Shown: piece after piece, positions 8,422-16,808 of the stretch | How positions within the stretch are numbered: position 1 is the stretch's first letter | Layout: each line of letters starts with the position of its first letter | DNA from: Sphingomonas changbaiensis NBRC 104936 | Lineage (GTDB): Bacteria > Pseudomonadota > Alphaproteobacteria > Sphingomonadales > Sphingomonadaceae | Reading direction: 5' to 3' | Assembly (NCBI RefSeq): GCF_000974765.1 | Contig: NZ_BBWU01000014.1 | Location: forward strand, 1-40,663 | Length of the DNA: 40,663 nt | Position numbers and translations under genes: made by a program | Notes under the pieces: generated by a model | What the model was told of the DNA's origin: nothing | What the model saw: the letters and a program-made list of their open reading frames with translations, nothing else | Database searches by the model: none

Positions 8422-9495
8422 ATGAACCCGAGTCTCCGCCCCGCGCGCGGCGCGACGCTCAACCGGGAGAGCACGCGCTTCAACCTGTCCGAACGGGTCG
8501 CCGACGGCGACTGGCTGGATGAGCGCGAATGGGTGGACGACGGCGTGGCGTCGCTCCGCACCACCGTCACTGTTGAGCATCCGAAGACGATCATCACGAA
8601 GAACGCCTCGCCCGACGTGCCCTTCGATCGCTCGATCAACGCCTATCGCGGGTGCGAGCATGGCTGCATCTACTGCTTCGCGCGGCCGAGCCATGCCTTT
8701 CACGATCTCTCTCCCGGTCTCGATTTCGAGACCCGGCTGTTCGCCAAGCCCGACGCGGCGTCGCTGCTCCGCGCCGAGCTGATGAAGCCCGGCTACAGCC
8801 CGCGCCCGATCGCGATGGGGACGAACACCGATCCCTATCAGCCGATCGAGGGAAAATGGCGGATTACGCGAGCCCTGCTCGAAGTGCTCAGCGACTGCGA
8901 CCACCCGGCCTCGATCACTACCAAATCGGATCGCGTCGTCCGCGATATCGACCTGTTGGCACCGATGGCGGCGAAGGGCCTGACCGGCGTCGCGCTCTCG
9001 ATCACGTCGCTCGACCCGAAGATCGCCCGCACGCTGGAACCGCGCGCGCCGCATCCCGAGAAGCGGCTGGCCGCCCTCAGGAAGCTGGCTGAGGCCGGCA
9101 TCCCTGCCTTCGTCTCGCTCGCACCCGTGGTGCCCGCGATCACCGACCACGAGATGGAGCACATCCTCGAACGCGCCGCCGGAGCCGGCGCCCGCGCCGC
9201 CTTCTTCCTGCCGGTTCGCCTGCCCTACGAAGTCGCACCCCTGTTCCGCGCCTGGCTGGACGAGCATTTCCCCGACCGCGCCGCCAAGGTCATGTCGATC
9301 ATCCAATCGATCCGCGGCGGCCGCGACAACGACCCCAATTTCTACACCCGCATGCAGGGCCAGGGCCCCTGGGCCGACCTCCTCCGCACCCGCTTCCACA
9401 AGGCCTGTCGGAAACTGGGCCTGAACAACGAGCGGTTCGTGTTGCGGACGGACCTGTTCCGGCCGCCGGAAGGCGCGCAGATGCGGTTGTTCTAA
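8422..9495 (+). CDS. PA0069-type radical SAM protein (SplB-like)
   Basis: 357 residues. The radical SAM cluster motif is RGCEHGCIYCFARPSHAF near residues 77-94, giving Cys-x3-Cys-x2-Cys for a 4Fe-4S cluster. It is preceded by FDRSINAYRG and followed by PIAMGTNTDPYQPIE, both typical of the PA0069 subfamily related to spore photoproduct lyase. The enzyme should cleave S-adenosylmethionine to a 5'-deoxyadenosyl radical; its substrate is not known in this subfamily. The 3' end overlaps the convergent toxin gene by 4 nt. Confidence 0.88.
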   Translation: MNPSLRPARGATLNRESTRFNLSERVADGDWLDEREWVDDGVASLRTTVTVEHPKTIITKNASPDVPFDRSINAYRGCEHGCIYCFARPSHAFHDLSPGLDFETRLFAKPDAASLLRAELMKPGYSPRPIAMGTNTDPYQPIEGKWRITRALLEVLSDCDHPASITTKSDRVVRDIDLLAPMAAKGLTGVALSITSLDPKIARTLEPRAPHPEKRLAALRKLAEAGIPAFVSLAPVVPAITDHEMEHILERAAGAGARAAFFLPVRLPYEVAPLFRAWLDEHFPDRAAKVMSIIQSIRGGRDNDPNFYTRMQGQGPWADLLRTRFHKACRKLGLNNERFVLRTDLFRPPEGAQMRLF

Positions 9496-9773
9496 TCGCC
9501 GTGCGCGTCGCTTCGGGCCGAATGGCGGATGCGCAGAATGTAGACCCGCTCGGCAGTTGGCCGGTACCGCAGAATGTAAGGCCGCACGATCGTCATCTCG
9601 CGGCGGCCATTACCCACGTCGCGGCCGCGCTCGGAAAACTCGGCGAGACTGTCGGCGAGCTCGATCATTCGCTTGGCCAGGTTCTTCGCGGCTGCGGGAT
9701 TGAACGCGCCGACATAAGTAACGATCGCGTCGAGGTTGGCGACAGCTTCGTCCGTCCAGACGATTTCGCGCAT
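9492..9773 (-). CDS. RelE/ParE-family toxin
   Basis: 93 residues: MREIVWTDEAVANLDAIVTYVGAFNPAAAKNLAKRMIELADSLAEFSERGRDVG is the usual ParE/RelE start (split over helices 1 and 2), and the core ends RPYILRYRPTAERVYILRIRHSAR, the conserved C-terminal strand pair. ParE members poison DNA gyrase and RelE members cleave mRNA; the sequence fits ParE somewhat better, since the catalytic RelE residues are not evident. The start codon directly follows the stop of the gene at 9774, the normal antitoxin-toxin order. Confidence 0.85.
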   Translation of the reverse strand: MREIVWTDEAVANLDAIVTYVGAFNPAAAKNLAKRMIELADSLAEFSERGRDVGNGRREMTIVRPYILRYRPTAERVYILRIRHSARSDAHGD

Positions 9774-9950
9774 CTAGTCGCCGACGTGAGGGCGGCGCGA
9801 TGGACGTCGGGGATCCAGCGAGGACAGCCAGCGCCGCACCGCGCCGTGACTGATCACCCGCCCTGCTTGCACGTCAGCTTCGGCGCGAGCGTCTGCTTCG
9901 GCCTCGGCCTGCTCGTCCCGCTGCTCGAAAATGTGACGTTCGGCTCCCAT
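9774..9950 (-). CDS. Type II antitoxin for the adjacent ParE-like toxin
   Basis: 58 residues from ATG 9950. The sequence is acidic and Ala/Glu-rich in the middle (EQAEAEADARAEADVQAG) and ends with GRVISHGAVRRWLSSL, a C-terminal pattern common in ParD/RelB-type antitoxins that wrap their toxin. It abuts the toxin gene with no spacer. The frame is open to 10070, but the upstream part does not look like protein. A GGAGG lies 18 nt before this ATG, rather far, so the start is uncertain. It should neutralise the toxin and repress the pair. Confidence 0.65.
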   Translation of the reverse strand: MGAERHIFEQRDEQAEAEADARAEADVQAGRVISHGAVRRWLSSLDPRRPSRRPHVGD

Positions 9951-10066
9951 ACGCGGAACATAGGCGTGCCTCCGATGATCGTCTACCTCAGACCGCGCTG
10001 CGCCGAGGGGCCCGCACGAGGGCGGCGCGACCGCAAACGACCCATTGCAGTCATTCGAGCTATCTA

Positions 10067-10531
10067 TCACCGGCGCACAGGTTTACGCTCGCATTGTGCC
10101 TCTGAGGGGACTTCGGCGCCTATCTTTCGGAGAGCGCCCCTAATTGCTGCTGCGGATGTCACCGCTCCGTCGAGGCAATCAGTTTCGGGAAGCAGCATTT
10201 GGAGTTTCGGTACCGCTGCGGTCGCGCTTGGCCCCAGATTGCCAAGGGCGGCTGCAACCCAGAAGCGCACGGCGTCGTCTTTTGTATCTAACATCGATAT
10301 CAAGAGCGCGACGTCATCTTCAGACACGTCAGCGCGATTCATCCTGCTAGTCAGAATTGCTAAGTCCCTCGCTGCTTCAACTCGCTCGTTCATCGTGGCG
10401 CTAATGCGAACTTGCTCGGCGGCAGAGCTGATGGAAAGGGTCTTCCCTCCCTCCTGCGCCGAGGCTCCAGTCACAGCGGCAAACAGGGCGAGGCTTGGAA
10501 GCGCGAAGGCGGGTCTTAGTAGCCCAATCAT
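10067..10531 (-). CDS. Exported HEAT-repeat-like protein, function unknown
   Basis: 154 residues. MIGLLRPAFALPSLALFAAVTGASAQEG is a clear signal peptide with cleavage after ASA. The middle holds a HEAT-like helix pair (DAVRFWVAAALGNLGPSATAAVPKLQMLL), and two cysteines in the C-terminal part could form a disulfide. Such small exported HEAT proteins are usually structural or binding proteins; no enzymatic motif is visible. The start codon is in a small hairpin (AGCCCA-ATCA-TGGGCT, 10521-10536) and no good ribosome-binding site precedes it, suggesting low or regulated translation. Confidence 0.65.
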   Translation of the reverse strand: MIGLLRPAFALPSLALFAAVTGASAQEGGKTLSISSAAEQVRISATMNERVEAARDLAILTSRMNRADVSEDDVALLISMLDTKDDAVRFWVAAALGNLGPSATAAVPKLQMLLPETDCLDGAVTSAAAIRGALRKIGAEVPSEAQCERKPVRR

Positions 10532-10857
10532 GGGCTATATCGTAGCGGAAGTAATGTCCGTTAACCACCCATTGCGGACGGTCCCACGTCCAACGGGAGA
10601 GGGGCTGAACGTCTGCTTTCCACTCTCGTCAGACCGAGGCGTCATCGCTGCGGGCCTAGCCGCCACGAGCGCGACAATAAATCTGTCCTACACCGCCGCC
10701 ACCGCGATACGCTCCCCGCCTGCCGAGTCACGCGCTCGGCAGCGGCTCTTTGACCCTGTGCAGACTTTGCGGAGCGGAGTTTCGGGAGAGGCCGGGAATT
10801 TTCCGGATTCCATGTGAATGTCGTCCAGGTCGTCCACGTCGTCCAAGTCGCTCGGCC
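10532..10857. other. Gene-free stretch, 326 bp
   Basis: No credible gene on either strand: open frames here are antisense shadows with no ribosome-binding site. It contains a short inverted pair GTCCG / CGGAC around 10556-10579 (ATGTCCGTTAACCACCCATT context), which resembles a dispersed bacterial intergenic repeat. It also holds the 3' untranslated region of the acyl-CoA ligase gene. Nothing else is recognisable. Confidence 0.5.
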
Positions 10858-12441
10858 TCACGCCGCCGTCTTGAGCCGATAGTCGCGATACTGCTCCCTG
10901 AGCGCCGTTTTCAGCAGCTTGCCGGTGGCGGTGTGGGGCAGGCTCTCGACGAACAGCACCTCGTCGGGCAGCCACCATTTGGCGACCTTGTCGGTCAGGT
11001 GAGCGATCACGTCCGCCGCGCTGACGTCCGCGCCGGGCCTCTTCACGACCAGCAGCAGCGGGCGTTCGTCCCATTTGGGGTGGTAGACGCCGATCGCGGC
11101 GGCTTCGGCGACGCCCGGGCAGCCGACCGCGGCGTTTTCCAGCTCGACCGAGCTGATCCATTCGCCGCCGGACTTGATCACGTCCTTGGACCGGTCGGTG
11201 ATCTGCATCGTGCCGTCCGGATGCAGCACGGCGACGTCGCCGGTATCGAACCATTGGTCGTCCGCGGCGGCGTCCTGATCAGCCTTGAAATAGCGCTTGA
11301 TCACCCAGGGCCCGCGCACCTGCAGCCGGCCGGAGCTCTGGCCGTCGCGGGGCTGGACCGTGCCTTCGTCGTCGACCACGCGCAGCTCGACCCCGAACGG
11401 CACGCGGCCCTGCTTGCAGACCACGTCCACCCGATCGTCGAACGACAGCTCGTCCCAATCGTGCGGCGGCGCGCCCATCGTGCCGATCGGCGACGTCTCG
11501 GTCATGCCCCAGGCGTGGCCGACGCGAATGCCCATCCGCATCAGCCGCTCGACCATCGCGCGCGGCGCCGCAGAGCCGCCGATCGTGACCAGCTTCAGAT
11601 GCTCCGGCTTCTGCCCGGTCTCGTCGATGTGCTGGAACATCGCCAGCCAGACAGTCGGCACGCCCGCCGAGTGCGTGACCTTCTCTTCGTTCATCAGCCG
11701 GCACAGCACCTTGGGATCGTTGACCGCCGAGAAGACGAATTTCGCGCCCGCAAGCGGTCCGGCGAAGGGCAGGCCCCAGGCGGCGGCGTGGAACATCGGC
11801 ACCACCGGCAGCGCGACGGCCTGGGGCGACAGGTTGAACACCGACGGCGCCACTTCCGCCATCGCGTGCAGCATCGTCGATCGATGCTCGTACAGCACGC
11901 CCTTCGGATTCCCGGTCGTACCGCTGGTGTAGCAGAGCATGCACGGATCGCGCTCGTCGCCGTCATGCCATTGATAGTCGCCGTCGTGAGGAGCGAGCAG
12001 CGCGTCCCATTCCGGGCTGTCGAACGCGACGAAATGCTCGATCGTGAGCTGCGGTTTCAGTCGCTCGACCAGCGGCGCGAACGCCTCGTCGTAGAACAGC
12101 ACCCGGTCTTCGGCGTGGTTGGCAATATAGACGATCTGCTCGTCGAACAGGCGCGGGTTGATCGTGTGGATCACGCCGCCCATGCCGATCACGCCGTACC
12201 AGGCGGCGAGGTGGCGGGCGTGGTTCATCGCGAGCGTGGCGACCCGTTCGCCGGGCTTCACGCCCAGGCCTTCGAGCGCCTGGGCCAGCCGCCGCGCATC
12301 GCGGGCGATCCCGGCCCAGTTGGTGCGGGTCTCCGTCCCGTCCGCCCAGTGGGTGACGATTTCCCGGCTGCCATGCTCCCGCTCGGCATGGTCGAGCAGG
12401 TGCGTCACCCGAAGCTTATGGTCCTGCATCCCGCCGAGCAT
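10858..12441 (-). CDS. Medium/long-chain fatty-acid--CoA ligase (AMP-binding)
   Basis: 527 residues of the ANL superfamily. Motifs in order: [11 protein letters not shown] (AMP/phosphate loop) near residue 180, [76 protein letters not shown] (shown as the GDVA and [13 protein letters not shown] hinge elements) and the catalytic lysine in [14 protein letters not shown]. It activates a fatty acid with ATP to acyl-CoA for beta-oxidation. The [12 protein letters not shown] signature fits the FadD3/medium-chain subgroup. Start could be ATG 12441 or the in-frame ATG four codons later. It has no operon partner. Confidence 0.9.
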   Translation of the reverse strand: MLGGMQDHKLRVTHLLDHAEREHGSREIVTHWADGTETRTNWAGIARDARRLAQALEGLGVKPGERVATLAMNHARHLAAWYGVIGMGGVIHTINPRLFDEQIVYIANHAEDRVLFYDEAFAPLVERLKPQLTIEHFVAFDSPEWDALLAPHDGDYQWHDGDERDPCMLCYTSGTTGNPKGVLYEHRSTMLHAMAEVAPSVFNLSPQAVALPVVPMFHAAAWGLPFAGPLAGAKFVFSAVNDPKVLCRLMNEEKVTHSAGVPTVWLAMFQHIDETGQKPEHLKLVTIGGSAAPRAMVERLMRMGIRVGHAWGMTETSPIGTMGAPPHDWDELSFDDRVDVVCKQGRVPFGVELRVVDDEGTVQPRDGQSSGRLQVRGPWVIKRYFKADQDAAADDQWFDTGDVAVLHPDGTMQITDRSKDVIKSGGEWISSVELENAAVGCPGVAEAAAIGVYHPKWDERPLLLVVKRPGADVSAADVIAHLTDKVAKWWLPDEVLFVESLPHTATGKLLKTALREQYRDYRLKTAA

Positions 12442-12544
12442 CGTGCCTCTCCGTCATTTTCTTGGGCGGCATGATGTCCAACCGGGCGCGGCGGCGCAAC
12501 AGGCGCTTGCATGCCTGCGATTCGGATGCTAGCGGGCGCGCCTC

Positions 12545-12573
12545 TTGACGGGGCGGATGCGATCCACCATCTG
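12545..12573 (+). promoter_or_regulatory. Probable promoter of the tRNA-Lys gene
   Basis: TTGACG (12545-12550) is followed after 17 bp by CATCTG (12568-12573), 12 bp before the tRNA 5' end. The -35 box is close to consensus and the -10 is weak, which is usual for stable-RNA promoters in alphaproteobacteria. Confidence 0.45.
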
Positions 12574-12585
12574 GCCCGCTCTCGT

Positions 12586-12663
<78 letters not shown>

Positions 12664-12704
12664 TTCCAATAGCTTAGTTAGTGCGGTTCCCCTTCGGGGG
12701 CGGA

Positions 12705-12724
12705 TTTGGCACCTTCTTGGCACT
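12705..12724 (+). repeat. Left arm-type double repeat (probable integrase site)
   Basis: Two copies of TTGGCAC in tandem (TTTGGCACC-TTC-TTGGCACT), 42 bp inside attL. A nearly identical 20-bp block lies at 24603-24622 inside the right end, with 17 of 20 bases equal and the same orientation. Paired arm sites flanking core sites are the normal DNA signature for lambda-type integrases. Confidence 0.7.
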
Positions 12725-12794
12725 AATCCCCGCTTGCACCGGCCCGCTGTGCCGATAGAACGCTACCGGAACAGTGCCGGCGGGGGGCAAGTGA

Positions 12795-14465
12795 GTGTCG
12801 GGGAAGCTTTTTTACGGCGATAATCTTGAGGTGCTGCGCTCCAAGGTCGCGACCGACAGCGTTGACCTCTGCTATATCGACCCGCCGTTCAACTCGAAAC
12901 GCAACTACTTCCAGATTTACAACAATCAGGGGAGTGAAGATCGTGCACTGGCGCAAGCGTTCGTCGATACCTGGGAGTGGGGCGACGAGGCGCGAGAGGG
13001 CTTGGAGTGGATCACGGATCTTGCGCAGCTCAACAGCGGCAAACTCACAGAGCAGACCGTTGAGCTCATAAAAGGGTTAGAGAAGGTTCTGAAGCGGGGC
13101 AGTCTCTTCGCCTACATCGTGCATATGACGTTGCGGATTGTGGAAATCCGCCGGGTCTTGAAACCCAACGGCAGCTTCTACCTGCACTGCGATCCGACGG
13201 CATCTCATTACCTGAAGCTTATCTGCGACGCCGTGTTCTGCGGACAGGGCGGCGATTATAAGAACGAAATCGCCTGGAAGCGGACGAGCTCACACAACGA
13301 TGCAAGCCAAGGGCTGAGCCGCTACGGCCGGGCGCACGATATTATTTTCTTCTACTCGAAGTCGAAGAGCCCGACGTGGAACTTGCAGTTCGCCGATTAT
13401 TCGGAGGCATACAAAAAGCAGCACTACTCCAATATCGCGCCAGACGGTCGGCGGTATAAGACATCGGACCTTACGGCGGCGAAGCCGGGCGGCGATGTGA
13501 GCTATGAGTTCAAGGGTGTGAAGCCGCCAGAAGGCCGTTTCTGGGCCTACTCACGCGCGAATATGGAGAAGTTCGACGCTGAGGGCCGGCTACAGTTCGC
13601 GGCGAAGTCCGGTATGCCGCGTTTGCGCCACTTCCTTGACGAAATGCCCGGCGTGCCGCTCGGGGACCAATGGGACGACATCCCGCCCATCAACTCGCAG
13701 GCTGCGGAACGGCTCGGGTATCCAACGCAAAAGCCGGAAGCGCTTCTGGAGCGGATTATCAGGGCATCGTCGAACGAAGGCGACGTGGTTCTCGACGCAT
13801 ACTGCGGTTGCGGCACTTCGGTAGCAGTAGCGCAGCGGCTCAATCGGAACTGGATTGGTATCGACATCACCTATCAGTCAATTGCGCTGATATTGAAGCG
13901 GCTGGAAGATACGTACCCGGCAGAATGGCCGCAGATTGAGGCGACCATCCTGCTGGATGGGGTGCCGAGGGATATGGCCTCCGCCGTCGCGCTGGCGAAC
14001 CGGAAGGATGATAAAACCCGAAAAGAGTTCGAGAAGTGGGCGCTGCTCACCTATTCGCGGAATCAGGCGCGCATTAACGAAAAGAAGGGTGCGGACGGCG
14101 GTATCGACGGTATCGCCTATTTCCTGATCGACAAGGATACGAATGGAAAGGCAGCGTTCCAGGTTAAGTCCGGTGGAGCGACTAGAAACACGCTCGCGGC
14201 GCTAAACTCAGACCGACAAAGGGTCAAAGCTGAGTTCGGCATTCTCATCTCGATGGACGCGGCCACGCCCTCAATGAAGAACGAGATCGCGGAAGCCGGA
14301 AAGTACAAACACCCGCTGCTCGATCGTGAGGACGATCGGCTACAGGTCGTCACAGTTGAAGAGATATTGGCTGGTAAACGCCTCGATCTCCCGATGGCGC
14401 GCGTAGACGCGGTGAAGACGGCGGAGGCCTCAGGCGACGCACATATGCAAGGTCAGCTCATCTAG
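12795..14465 (+). CDS. DNA adenine methyltransferase fused to an Mrr-like restriction nuclease domain
   Basis: 556 residues from a GTG start preceded by GGGGGGCAAGTGA. The N-terminal half is a beta-class amino-methyltransferase: motif IV DPPF at residues 29-32 comes before motif [11 protein letters not shown], at about residues 333-342, as in Mod-type N6-adenine enzymes. After residue 400 the sequence changes to a PD-(D/E)xK-like domain: GGIDG with Asp438, then FQVKSG with Gln456 and Lys458, the D...QxK arrangement of Mrr-type nucleases. One chain could therefore both modify and cut DNA, or the second domain may only bind. No separate restriction or specificity gene follows. In an integrative element it could protect the element or exclude competing phages. 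The next small gene follows after 8 nt. Confidence 0.82.
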   Translation: MSGKLFYGDNLEVLRSKVATDSVDLCYIDPPFNSKRNYFQIYNNQGSEDRALAQAFVDTWEWGDEAREGLEWITDLAQLNSGKLTEQTVELIKGLEKVLKRGSLFAYIVHMTLRIVEIRRVLKPNGSFYLHCDPTASHYLKLICDAVFCGQGGDYKNEIAWKRTSSHNDASQGLSRYGRAHDIIFFYSKSKSPTWNLQFADYSEAYKKQHYSNIAPDGRRYKTSDLTAAKPGGDVSYEFKGVKPPEGRFWAYSRANMEKFDAEGRLQFAAKSGMPRLRHFLDEMPGVPLGDQWDDIPPINSQAAERLGYPTQKPEALLERIIRASSNEGDVVLDAYCGCGTSVAVAQRLNRNWIGIDITYQSIALILKRLEDTYPAEWPQIEATILLDGVPRDMASAVALANRKDDKTRKEFEKWALLTYSRNQARINEKKGADGGIDGIAYFLIDKDTNGKAAFQVKSGGATRNTLAALNSDRQRVKAEFGILISMDAATPSMKNEIAEAGKYKHPLLDREDDRLQVVTVEEILAGKRLDLPMARVDAVKTAEASGDAHMQGQLI

Positions 14466-14473
14466 GGGGCATT

Positions 14474-14791
14474 ATGGGTCCGAAGAAAGGCACGAAGGCC
14501 TACGAGCGAGAGATTGTCGAATTTGTGTATGGCATCGACCAAGTTACGAAACAGGTCCGCTCTGTATCTGTCCAGCGCGATCGCATGCTCTCAACCCTCA
14601 ACGCAAACGGCGATTATGTTCGGCACTATGCAGGAGGCCGTTCCGCCAAGAGCGAAGCGGCACTGGTGTTCGGGCTAACCGACACATACACCGTGCCGGC
14701 CGGACTGGCTGACGCGGAGTGGGCGAAGGCCGAAATCAAGAAGCTTGAAGAGAAGGCCGCGAAAATGCGCGAGGAGGACGAGTCAGCTTAG
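14474..14791 (+). CDS. Hypothetical protein next to the methyltransferase
   Basis: 105 residues, not recognised. GGGGGC lies just before ATG 14474 and the gap to the methyltransferase stop is 8 nt, so the two probably share a message. The C-terminus is strongly charged and helical (WAKAEIKKLEEKAAKMREEDES), likely a short coiled coil; there is no signal peptide or membrane segment. It could be an accessory factor of the methyltransferase-nuclease, but nothing in the sequence proves this. The 3' end overlaps the convergent RusA gene by 9 nt. Confidence 0.6.
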   Translation: MGPKKGTKAYEREIVEFVYGIDQVTKQVRSVSVQRDRMLSTLNANGDYVRHYAGGRSAKSEAALVFGLTDTYTVPAGLADAEWAKAEIKKLEEKAAKMREEDESA

Positions 14792-15127
14792 CTCCCATAC
14801 GCGCATCTCCACGCGCGGGTTAGCCTTGTCGTATTCCTTCATGGTGTGGAGATCGGCGATCTGCCCGTCATCATCCCATAGGATGCCCGTACAGGCGTCC
14901 AAGAGGGCCTTTAGATTGTCGATGTCATGCTTGCGCCTGTCGGGCCAGAAAAGGCTGATTTCGACCGCCAGCGGGCCGGCCAGGGGCTTCCCACGGTGCT
15001 GGGCGCGAGCCTCCCAGGCGATGGCGTCCTTGTTCGAGCGCCCACGCGCCGAAAGGATGCTGCGGTTCTGAAATACGCGGTAGAGTTGGTTCGTGGATAT
15101 GGGCAGCGTGAGAAACGTCAACGTCAT
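14783..15127 (-). CDS. rusA: RusA-family Holliday junction resolvase
   Basis: 114 residues. The conserved acidic core is present: RKHDIDNLKALLDACTGILWDDDGQIADL (HDIDN and DDDGQI supply the metal-binding aspartates), and the usual short N-terminus TFLTLPISTNQLYRV is seen. RusA proteins are phage-encoded dimeric endonucleases that cut four-way DNA junctions during phage recombination and replication. The gene stands alone on the minus strand, between a plus-strand pair and a plus-strand promoter. Length matches the family (about 120). The phage origin of the element is supported by this gene. Confidence 0.88.
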   Translation of the reverse strand: MTLTFLTLPISTNQLYRVFQNRSILSARGRSNKDAIAWEARAQHRGKPLAGPLAVEISLFWPDRRKHDIDNLKALLDACTGILWDDDGQIADLHTMKEYDKANPRVEMRVWELS

Positions 15128-15177
15128 ATGGTGCTGAGTTTTCCCCAGAATACCATGTCTACGTTCCCGTCCTGTTC

Positions 15178-15206
15178 TTGCGACACAGGATCGTTTCGGC
15201 TATAGC
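15178..15206 (+). promoter_or_regulatory. Probable sigma-70 promoter for the YjzC-like gene
   Basis: TTGCGA (15178-15183), a 17-bp spacer, then TATAGC (15201-15206). This lies 40 bp upstream of the small gene at 15246 and is one of the best-looking promoters in the element. Confidence 0.5.
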
Positions 15207-15245
15207 TCCGATCGCTCCATCCCTGGGGCAGAAAGGAGGTATAAG

Positions 15246-15419
15246 ATGGCAACCAAACTGAAGTCCGGCCAGATCGCGAAAGTATCTGGACAATACGGAC
15301 TGCTCGGCCCGCGCGGCGGCGACACCGGCAAGGAAGTTACGGTCACCAAAGGTGAACCCCTTCCGCCGACCCCCAAGCCCGGCATGTCGTTTACGCTGAA
15401 CGACAAGACCAAACACTAA
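15246..15419 (+). CDS. YjzC-like small protein
   Basis: 57 residues, MATKLKSGQIAKVSGQYGLL followed by GPRGGDTGKEVTVTKGEPLPPTP and PGMSFTLNDKTKH. A very strong ribosome-binding site (AAAGGAGGT, 15233-15241) precedes the ATG, with a promoter upstream and a terminator after it, so this is a compact single-gene unit. The SGQY...GPRGG...VxKGEPLPPTPKPG pattern resembles the YjzC family of small proteins, whose function is unknown. The complete, well-expressed-looking unit suggests a small cargo or accessory protein. Confidence 0.75.
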   Translation: MATKLKSGQIAKVSGQYGLLGPRGGDTGKEVTVTKGEPLPPTPKPGMSFTLNDKTKH

Positions 15420-15560
15420 TCCGAGAGCGGGAGCTGAGGCACGACACACCGATGATTAGATCCTAACCCTCTCCGGCCCATTGGCAGACATAAAAAGACC
15501 AGGCCGGATGGTTCAAATCAATCAGCGATAACGATCGTGGTGACGCATTACTCTCATACT

Positions 15561-15587
15561 GGGCGGCCCTTCGGGGTCGCCCTTTTC
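15561..15587 (+). terminator. Rho-independent terminator
   Basis: GGGCGGCCC-TTCG-GGGTCGCCC forms a 9-bp stem (one G-T pair) with a stable UUCG loop, followed by TTTTCT. It ends the YjzC-like transcript. The convergent gene stops at 15587. Confidence 0.85.
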
Positions 15588-16156
15588 TATTCGGCCTGCC
15601 GGATCACTGGGCCGCTCGCTGCCGGTGTCGGTTCGCTCCCCGTCATAAGTTGGGTCTGAAGGCGCAGGATGTTGGCGATCTCGGGCATCGCGAGCTGAGA
15701 AGCGATTAGGATATTGTCACGCTGAATGTAGCCCTCGGCCGCGTACGCGCTTGTCTGGATGTCAGTCTCGGACAACTTGAAGCCGTTCGCCCGCATTACC
15801 TCAAATATGAGTTTCGTCTGCTTGGAGAAAACGAGCTTCTGATGCTCCTGCTTGTTATCTTCAGTCGGCGTGAATCGCACCTGCTCGATGTAGCTTTGCC
15901 ACGCGCTCATCACCGTTTTGCTGTCGTTAAACTCGACCGGAATGAGGTTGATGGCGACTGAGTAGGTCGCATCGCCAGGCAGGTGTCGAGTGGCGAGGAG
16001 CATCCTCAAGACTTGGGTCCGCTGCTCGTGCTGTCGCCTTCGGCGCTCGACCAACAGCGTGATCGCGACCGCGATGACGGGGCCTAGAACCAGGCCCCAG
16101 AACGTGACCCATTCACCGAACTTCATGCCCCAGTAGAGCGTTTCGGTCGTCTGCAT
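15587..16156 (-). CDS. Membrane-anchored protein resembling DUF6680 proteins
   Basis: 189 residues. A single transmembrane helix lies near residues 15-35 (WVTFWGLVLGPVIAVAITLL), followed at once by a basic stop (VERRRRQHEQR) and a cytosolic helical part containing LRMLLATRHLP and INLIPVEFND. This GP-helix-then-ERRRR-then-LMATR arrangement resembles a family I know as DUF6680, found in phage, plasmid and island contexts with unknown role; the match is from memory. It follows the small gene at 16159 by 2 nt on the same strand, so the two form an operon reading left. Confidence 0.6.
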   Translation of the reverse strand: MQTTETLYWGMKFGEWVTFWGLVLGPVIAVAITLLVERRRRQHEQRTQVLRMLLATRHLPGDATYSVAINLIPVEFNDSKTVMSAWQSYIEQVRFTPTEDNKQEHQKLVFSKQTKLIFEVMRANGFKLSETDIQTSAYAAEGYIQRDNILIASQLAMPEIANILRLQTQLMTGSEPTPAASGPVIRQAE

Positions 16157-16158
16157 CG

Positions 16159-16440
16159 CTACCCCTGTATCTGTCGCAACTTATACGTGAGCATTGCCCC
16201 AAAGCTCTTCACGCTCGGATCGTCGCATTCGGTGTATAAGCTGAAAAGCCCGCTGTCACTGATGCCTACGAACCGCTTGGCAAGTAGGGCGTATGTAAAA
16301 GCGGGCCGGCCGTCGCGCTTCTGCTCTGCGTTCAGCCGTTCACGGAAGCGCTCAATGATCTCCTCCCGCTCATTTCGAGGTGCACCGATTTTTCGAGGAT
16401 GCGGCCGATATTTCTCAATCAGCTTGTCAGGTAGTTCCAT
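16159..16440 (-). CDS. Hypothetical protein
   Basis: 93 residues, not recognised. The sequence is basic at the N-terminus (KYRPHPRKIGAPRNEREEIIERFRERL) and contains a helix-rich core (ALLAKRFVGISDSGLFSLYTECDD), which could be a small DNA-binding fold, but no clear helix-turn-helix can be fixed. It starts the two-gene minus-strand unit with the membrane protein at 15587. There is no convincing ribosome-binding site, so the start could be different. Confidence 0.5.
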   Translation of the reverse strand: MELPDKLIEKYRPHPRKIGAPRNEREEIIERFRERLNAEQKRDGRPAFTYALLAKRFVGISDSGLFSLYTECDDPSVKSFGAMLTYKLRQIQG

Positions 16441-16808
16441 AAAGGGAGTAATGAGCCACTTTTCCGGTATGTATGCGGAGCTGAGGCGGGCTGTGGCCAG
16501 ATACTAGCTATTCACCCGGCCTCCGACCCTGAACAGACGCCCCGGCAAGAGTGGCCAACTTGTTTTCCGGGGTTTCGCATCAGTACCTGAAGCTCGGACT
16601 TCGAGAGGGTGTTGTTGGACGGGAACCCCCTGACGGCCCGTTTCGTACCTGGATGTGAAAGGCAAAAGCCCCGCAACCGGTCGAGCGGCGGCGGGACTTT
16701 TGCCCGCGATGCAGCTCGACCTGCATCACGAAACCTATGCTCTGATGGACAGCATATCAGGTCGGGAGTAGGTCTCAGCTAAGACGTTGGGGATAACGGG
16801 GGCACAGG
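16441..16808. other. Gene-free structured stretch, 368 bp, with three successive hairpins
   Basis: No ordinary gene. Three stem-loops follow one another: 16661-16704 (see terminator entry), GATGCAG/CTGCATC at 16708-16727, and TATGCT/AGCATA at 16736-16756. A very short plus-strand frame at 16451-16507 (18 codons, MSHFSGMYAELRRAVARY) has AAAGGGAG in front of its ATG. It may be a leader peptide or chance. The region must contain promoters for the leftward pair and possibly a small plus-strand RNA. Confidence 0.5.
16661..16704. terminator. Bidirectional terminator-like hairpin
   Basis: GGCAAAAGCCCCGC (16661-16674) pairs with GCGGGACTTTTGCC (16691-16704), 13 of 14 pairs. The A-tract/T-tract inside the stem gives a usable U-run on both strands (CTTTT on plus, CTTTTGCCTTT on minus). 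No annotated plus-strand gene lies just upstream, so a plus-strand transcript ending here would be a small RNA. Confidence 0.55.

Noticed and set aside
9501-10817. 438-codon plus-strand frame over the toxin-antitoxin and HEAT genes
   Set aside because: No family, no ribosome-binding site, and it is antisense to three better genes.
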